This document shows, piece by piece, positions 32,178 through 34,551 of a stretch of 34,551 nucleotides of DNA. The notes beneath the pieces are model-generated. The model saw only the letters and a program-made list of their open reading frames with translations. It ran no database searches and was not told where the DNA came from. Within the stretch, counting starts at the first letter, position 1. Each line of letters begins with the position of its first letter. Both the position numbers and the translations under genes were made by a program. Source of the stretch: Alphaproteobacteria bacterium. Its GTDB lineage: Bacteria > Pseudomonadota > Alphaproteobacteria > Micavibrionales > Micavibrionaceae. The stretch is from NCBI GenBank assembly GCA_021775915.1, contig JAJFGW010000015.1:1-34551 (forward strand). Reading direction: 5' to 3'.

Positions 32178-33146
32178 TTACCGCGAAGATGCGAATGTGG
32201 CAATGACTGGATAGTGATCCGAGTTCATCGCCGGTCCTCTTTTTTTTTCAATAAGCTGTAAGTTCCCTTTGAAAAGCACATGGTCAATTGGAATTTGGAA
32301 CAATGGTACCAGAAAATGTGAGGGCCACGTAGATACGGGTAGTAAGCTAGTTATCTGGTACTTTAGACCACTTTTGTCTATCAAAGCTGAAAAGTGGGGA
32401 GAGTAAGGTGTGATGTTCCAGTCACCGGTCATGATAACGGCTGAGGCATTATCATTCTTTATGTATTCTGCTGTTGTGAACATATCACTATTTCTTTGTA
32501 ACAGAAGGTTTTTGCTTGTGGGGGGTGGTGGATGAACAGCATATACAGATATGTCGTTTCCATCGGGTAATTCTACAACAACATTAATAGCAAAATTATC
32601 CAGAACATAGCGTTTCAAAGGGATGGGCCGTATTTTAATAAACGGATATTTACTCATCAGTACCATACCAAATGCATTTTGGCGCGGTTCGTGGATTTGG
32701 TACGGAAATATTTTTTTCAGGGACTCTGCGGCTTTAACATGCGAGCTTCTGGCTTCAAGCAATACCAGCATATCAAAGTTACTTTTGTTTTCATTAATCC
32801 ACGCCGTAAAAGAGGAGTGATCATCCAGCATGTAACGCCTGTTATATTGCACGATGGTAAAGGCAGGTTTTTCAGCCTGATCGTTTATCACCAAGTCCGT
32901 TTTTCCGTAAATTTCAAAACTGTTTAGGAAGAAAATAGCAAGCGCCAGAGTAGCATATTTCCAGCTTTTGCAGTATAGAAGCGCTGTCCCCAGAAGAAGA
33001 CCGCCCACAGCATATTGGAATGCAAAGTGGCTGAATAGGTCAAAGAGGTAATAAAAACCAGCAAACAAGGACAGGGTATAGCTAAGAGCTAATAATCCGG
33101 TTAGCCAGGTCGCGCTTACCTTTACAGATTCTGTGAAATTCTTCAT
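32178..33146 (-). CDS. Membrane-anchored endonuclease/exonuclease/phosphatase-fold protein
   Basis: The 322 residues have two to three N-terminal membrane helices (about 12-32, 40-58, 62-78) and a C-terminal EEP domain. Active-site residues can be read: E131 (LLEARSSH), H205 (YAVHPPPP), D242/N244 (TGDWNITP), the D288/H289 pair (IDHVLF) and SDH (309-311), so it should be catalytic. The Y-N-R-R strand at the domain start and the ST-W-P stretch match the YafD-like group of membrane EEP proteins. The substrate may be a phosphodiester or a phospholipid-type headgroup; the sequence does not tell. It lies directly before pgsA, which hints at membrane lipid work but is no proof. Base composition looks AT-richer than its neighbours. 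Confidence 0.85.
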   Translation of the reverse strand: MKNFTESVKVSATWLTGLLALSYTLSLFAGFYYLFDLFSHFAFQYAVGGLLLGTALLYCKSWKYATLALAIFFLNSFEIYGKTDLVINDQAEKPAFTIVQYNRRYMLDDHSSFTAWINENKSNFDMLVLLEARSSHVKAAESLKKIFPYQIHEPRQNAFGMVLMSKYPFIKIRPIPLKRYVLDNFAINVVVELPDGNDISVYAVHPPPPTSKNLLLQRNSDMFTTAEYIKNDNASAVIMTGDWNITPYSPHFSALIDKSGLKYQITSLLPVSTWPSHFLVPLFQIPIDHVLFKGNLQLIEKKRGPAMNSDHYPVIATFASSR

Positions 33147-33220
33147 AGCTCCTTTTACCTTGAAGAGTTATTTATACGAAGGGATTTATTAAGGTTATAT
33201 TTGGGTTTTAAAAAGGCATA

Positions 33221-33249
33221 AAAAAACACCCGCTTTATCATAGCGGGTG
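33221..33249 (-). terminator. Intrinsic terminator of ctrA
   Basis: An 8-bp perfect stem (CACCCGCT at 33227-33234 with AGCGGGTG at 33242-33249) and a 7-base loop are followed on the minus strand by six T's (33226-33221). It lies about 35 bases after the ctrA stop and separates ctrA from the EEP-pgsA-pyrD operon. Confidence 0.92.
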
Positions 33250-33283
33250 CTTCCCAAAGGGGGTTCGTTAGCTCTGTATTTAT

Positions 33284-33997
33284 CTAAATTGCTGCTGCTG
33301 TAGCTGCTTTTACTTTATCAGCTTCAGGGTCGCGCAGGACATAGCCGCGTCCCCAGACAGTTTCGATATAGTTTGCACCATCTGTAGCGTTTTGAATTTT
33401 CTTGCGCAATTTGCAGATAAACACGTCGATAATTTTGACCTCAGGCTCGTCCATACCGCCGTAAAGATGGTTCAGGAACATTTCCTTGGTCAGTGTTGTG
33501 CCTTTCCGCAGGGAGAGGAGCTCAATTATGCCGTATTCTTTGCCGGTCAAATGCAGAGGCTTGTCGTCAACTTCGACTGTGCGCGTACTAAGGTTAACCC
33601 GCACTCTGCCGGTAATAATCTCGCTCTGCGCATGGCCTTGAGAGCGGCGGACAATGGCCTGAATCCGGGCAATAAGTTCGCGCTTATCAAATGGTTTTGT
33701 AAGATAATCATCAGCGCCAAAGCCAAGACCTTTAATCTTGTTATCAAGCTCGGCCAGACCGGAGAGAATAAGGATCGGCGTTTCGACTTTTGCTGCCCGC
33801 AGGCGCTTAAGCACTTCATAGCCATCCATATCCGGTAGCATGAGGTCGAGAATAATAATGTCGTAATCATAAATCTTGCCGATTTCCAGGCCGTCCTCGC
33901 CTAAATCAGTTGCATCCACGATATAGCCTTCGGATTTGAGCATAAGCTCAATAGATTTAGCCGTAGACGTATCGTCTTCTATCAGTAAAACCCGCAT
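33284..33997 (-). CDS. ctrA: Cell cycle transcriptional regulator CtrA
   Basis: CtrA is the alphaproteobacterial OmpR-family master regulator, phosphorylated through CckA and ChpT, binding TTAA-N7-TTAA sites that control motility and cell cycle genes. The receiver (1-118) has D8/D9, phosphoacceptor D51 ([16 protein letters not shown]), S79 and K101. The winged helix DNA-binding domain (123-223) carries the CtrA-typical [20 protein letters not shown] and [25 protein letters not shown] lies 8 bases before the ATG. The C-terminus is AATAAAI: alanine-rich like the ClpXP-recognised end of Caulobacter CtrA but closing in Ile, not Ala-Ala. TTAA boxes upstream suggest autoregulation, and a terminator follows. 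Confidence 0.97.
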   Translation of the reverse strand: MRVLLIEDDTSTAKSIELMLKSEGYIVDATDLGEDGLEIGKIYDYDIIILDLMLPDMDGYEVLKRLRAAKVETPILILSGLAELDNKIKGLGFGADDYLTKPFDKRELIARIQAIVRRSQGHAQSEIITGRVRVNLSTRTVEVDDKPLHLTGKEYGIIELLSLRKGTTLTKEMFLNHLYGGMDEPEVKIIDVFICKLRKKIQNATDGANYIETVWGRGYVLRDPEADKVKAATAAAI

Positions 33998-34055
33998 AGC
34001 ATAATTCCTTGCATTATTATTTGAATGGTCGAGTGGGAAAGTCTGACCAGTTTTC

Positions 34056-34128
34056 TTAATCTGATCTTATTATCAAACTTTATTAATACATTTTAACAAA
34101 GATTAACAGCTTTAACAAATTTTTTTAA
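34056..34128. promoter_or_regulatory. TTAA-box array upstream of ctrA
   Basis: Six TTAA boxes begin at 34056, 34083, 34093, 34103, 34112 and 34125. Four of them are spaced 10, 10 and 9 bases apart, and three read TTAAC on the plus strand. The known CtrA site is TTAA with a 7-base spacer (11-base period), so these pairs are one or two bases short. The region is AT-rich, so chance must be considered, but position 60-130 bases before the ctrA start suits autoregulation, as known in Caulobacter. No GANTC methylation site is present between ctrA and the upstream gene. Confidence 0.45.
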
Positions 34129-34150
34129 TAGGAAGGCCTGATAAAAAGTA

Positions 34151-34551
34151 CTAACTCGTGGACACAACGCAGTTTCGGCCCTGTTCTTTGGCGGTGTAAA
34201 GCGCTTCATCTGCATGACTGAGCAGGAGATCGATAGTTTGTTCGTCAATTAGGAAAGGGCCTGTAAAACCAATGCTGGCGGTATAGTTGAGAATAGAGTG
34301 AACGCCGCCGGGGCCTTCATATTCACAAGGAATATTGGCGATGGTATCACATAGGCGCTGCAGTATGTTTATGGCACCCTCACGGCCAATTTTAGGAAGA
34401 ACAATGGCAAATTCTTCGCCGCCGATCCGGCCCGTAATGTCGCCTGCCCGGAAGGCCCGTTTCAGAATACCGGAAAAATGCTGGAGAACTTTGTCGCCAA
34501 CTTCGTGCCCGTATGTATCATTAACATTTTTAAAGTGGTCCAGATCCAGCA
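34151..34551 (-). CDS. GGDEF-domain diguanylate cyclase, 3' part only
   Basis: The gene enters from the right edge and ends at the TAG at 34153-34151; about 132 codons of its GGDEF domain are present. The reading frame gives [19 protein letters not shown] at the domain start, the catalytic GGEEF (34409-34423) and, five residues before it, RAGD, which fits the RxxD inhibitory site. SIGFTG and [14 protein letters not shown] close the domain in the usual way. It should therefore make c-di-GMP from two GTP and be product-inhibited. The N-terminal sensory or receiver part lies outside the window, so PleD or any other name cannot be assigned. It lies 153 bases upstream of ctrA on the same strand. 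Confidence 0.92.
   Translation of the reverse strand, partial: LDLDHFKNVNDTYGHEVGDKVLQHFSGILKRAFRAGDITGRIGGEEFAIVLPKIGREGAINILQRLCDTIANIPCEYEGPGGVHSILNYTASIGFTGPFLIDEQTIDLLLSHADEALYTAKEQGRNCVVSTS

Overview
This window looks like an alphaproteobacterial chromosome segment of medium GC. The evidence is a CtrA orthologue (33284-33997), a ChpT-type phosphotransfer protein (8089-8763), a MipZ ATPase (11540-12409), a TipF-like degenerate EAL protein (29129-30556), and quinone-type PyrD. KdsB indicates Kdo-containing lipopolysaccharide. The exact lineage cannot be fixed from sequence alone. No rRNA, tRNA, CRISPR array, insertion sequence or phage gene was seen, and no gap over about 300 bases lacks a gene. 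Most genes are on the minus strand, so they read from right to left.

Right end (29-34.5 kb): the 3' part of a GGDEF diguanylate cyclase, then ctrA with a phased TTAA array upstream and an intrinsic terminator downstream. Next come a membrane-anchored EEP-fold enzyme, pgsA, pyrD and the TipF-like EAL protein, packed with short gaps or overlaps.

Middle (14.6-28.6 kb): all four parts of a YejABEF-type peptide ABC importer are present but scattered. The order is yejA, [kdsB, O-antigen ligase/TPR, phosphatase-like protein, Tiki/EreA-like protein, PQ-loop protein], yejB, [two unknowns], yejE, [GNAT, M20D peptidase, FlgN-like protein], yejF. Most of the intruding genes of unknown role are on the plus strand, against the direction of the importer genes.

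Left-middle (8-14.6 kb): rpsU with its own terminator, a large aminopeptidase P, the divergent mipZ-J-domain pair, galU, a phosphomannomutase/phosphoglucomutase, and chpT, whose start overlaps the end of the mutase gene.

Left (0-8 kb): a five-gene chemotaxis operon cheA-cheW-cheY-cheB-cheR followed by purH and a small unknown gene. A further gene begins exactly at base 3 and leaves the window. The CheA is a hybrid with an extra CheW-like module and a C-terminal receiver domain.

The window brings together cell-cycle and polarity regulators (CtrA, ChpT, MipZ, TipF-like), c-di-GMP proteins, chemotaxis, and envelope supply (GalU, mutase, KdsB, O-antigen ligase, PgsA). No wholly new system can be demonstrated here. 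The best leads are the ChpT/hybrid-CheA neighbourhood, the dispersed yej importer with its foreign-looking insertions, the degenerate EAL protein, the histidine-phosphatase homologue lacking its second His, and the phased TTAA array in front of ctrA.
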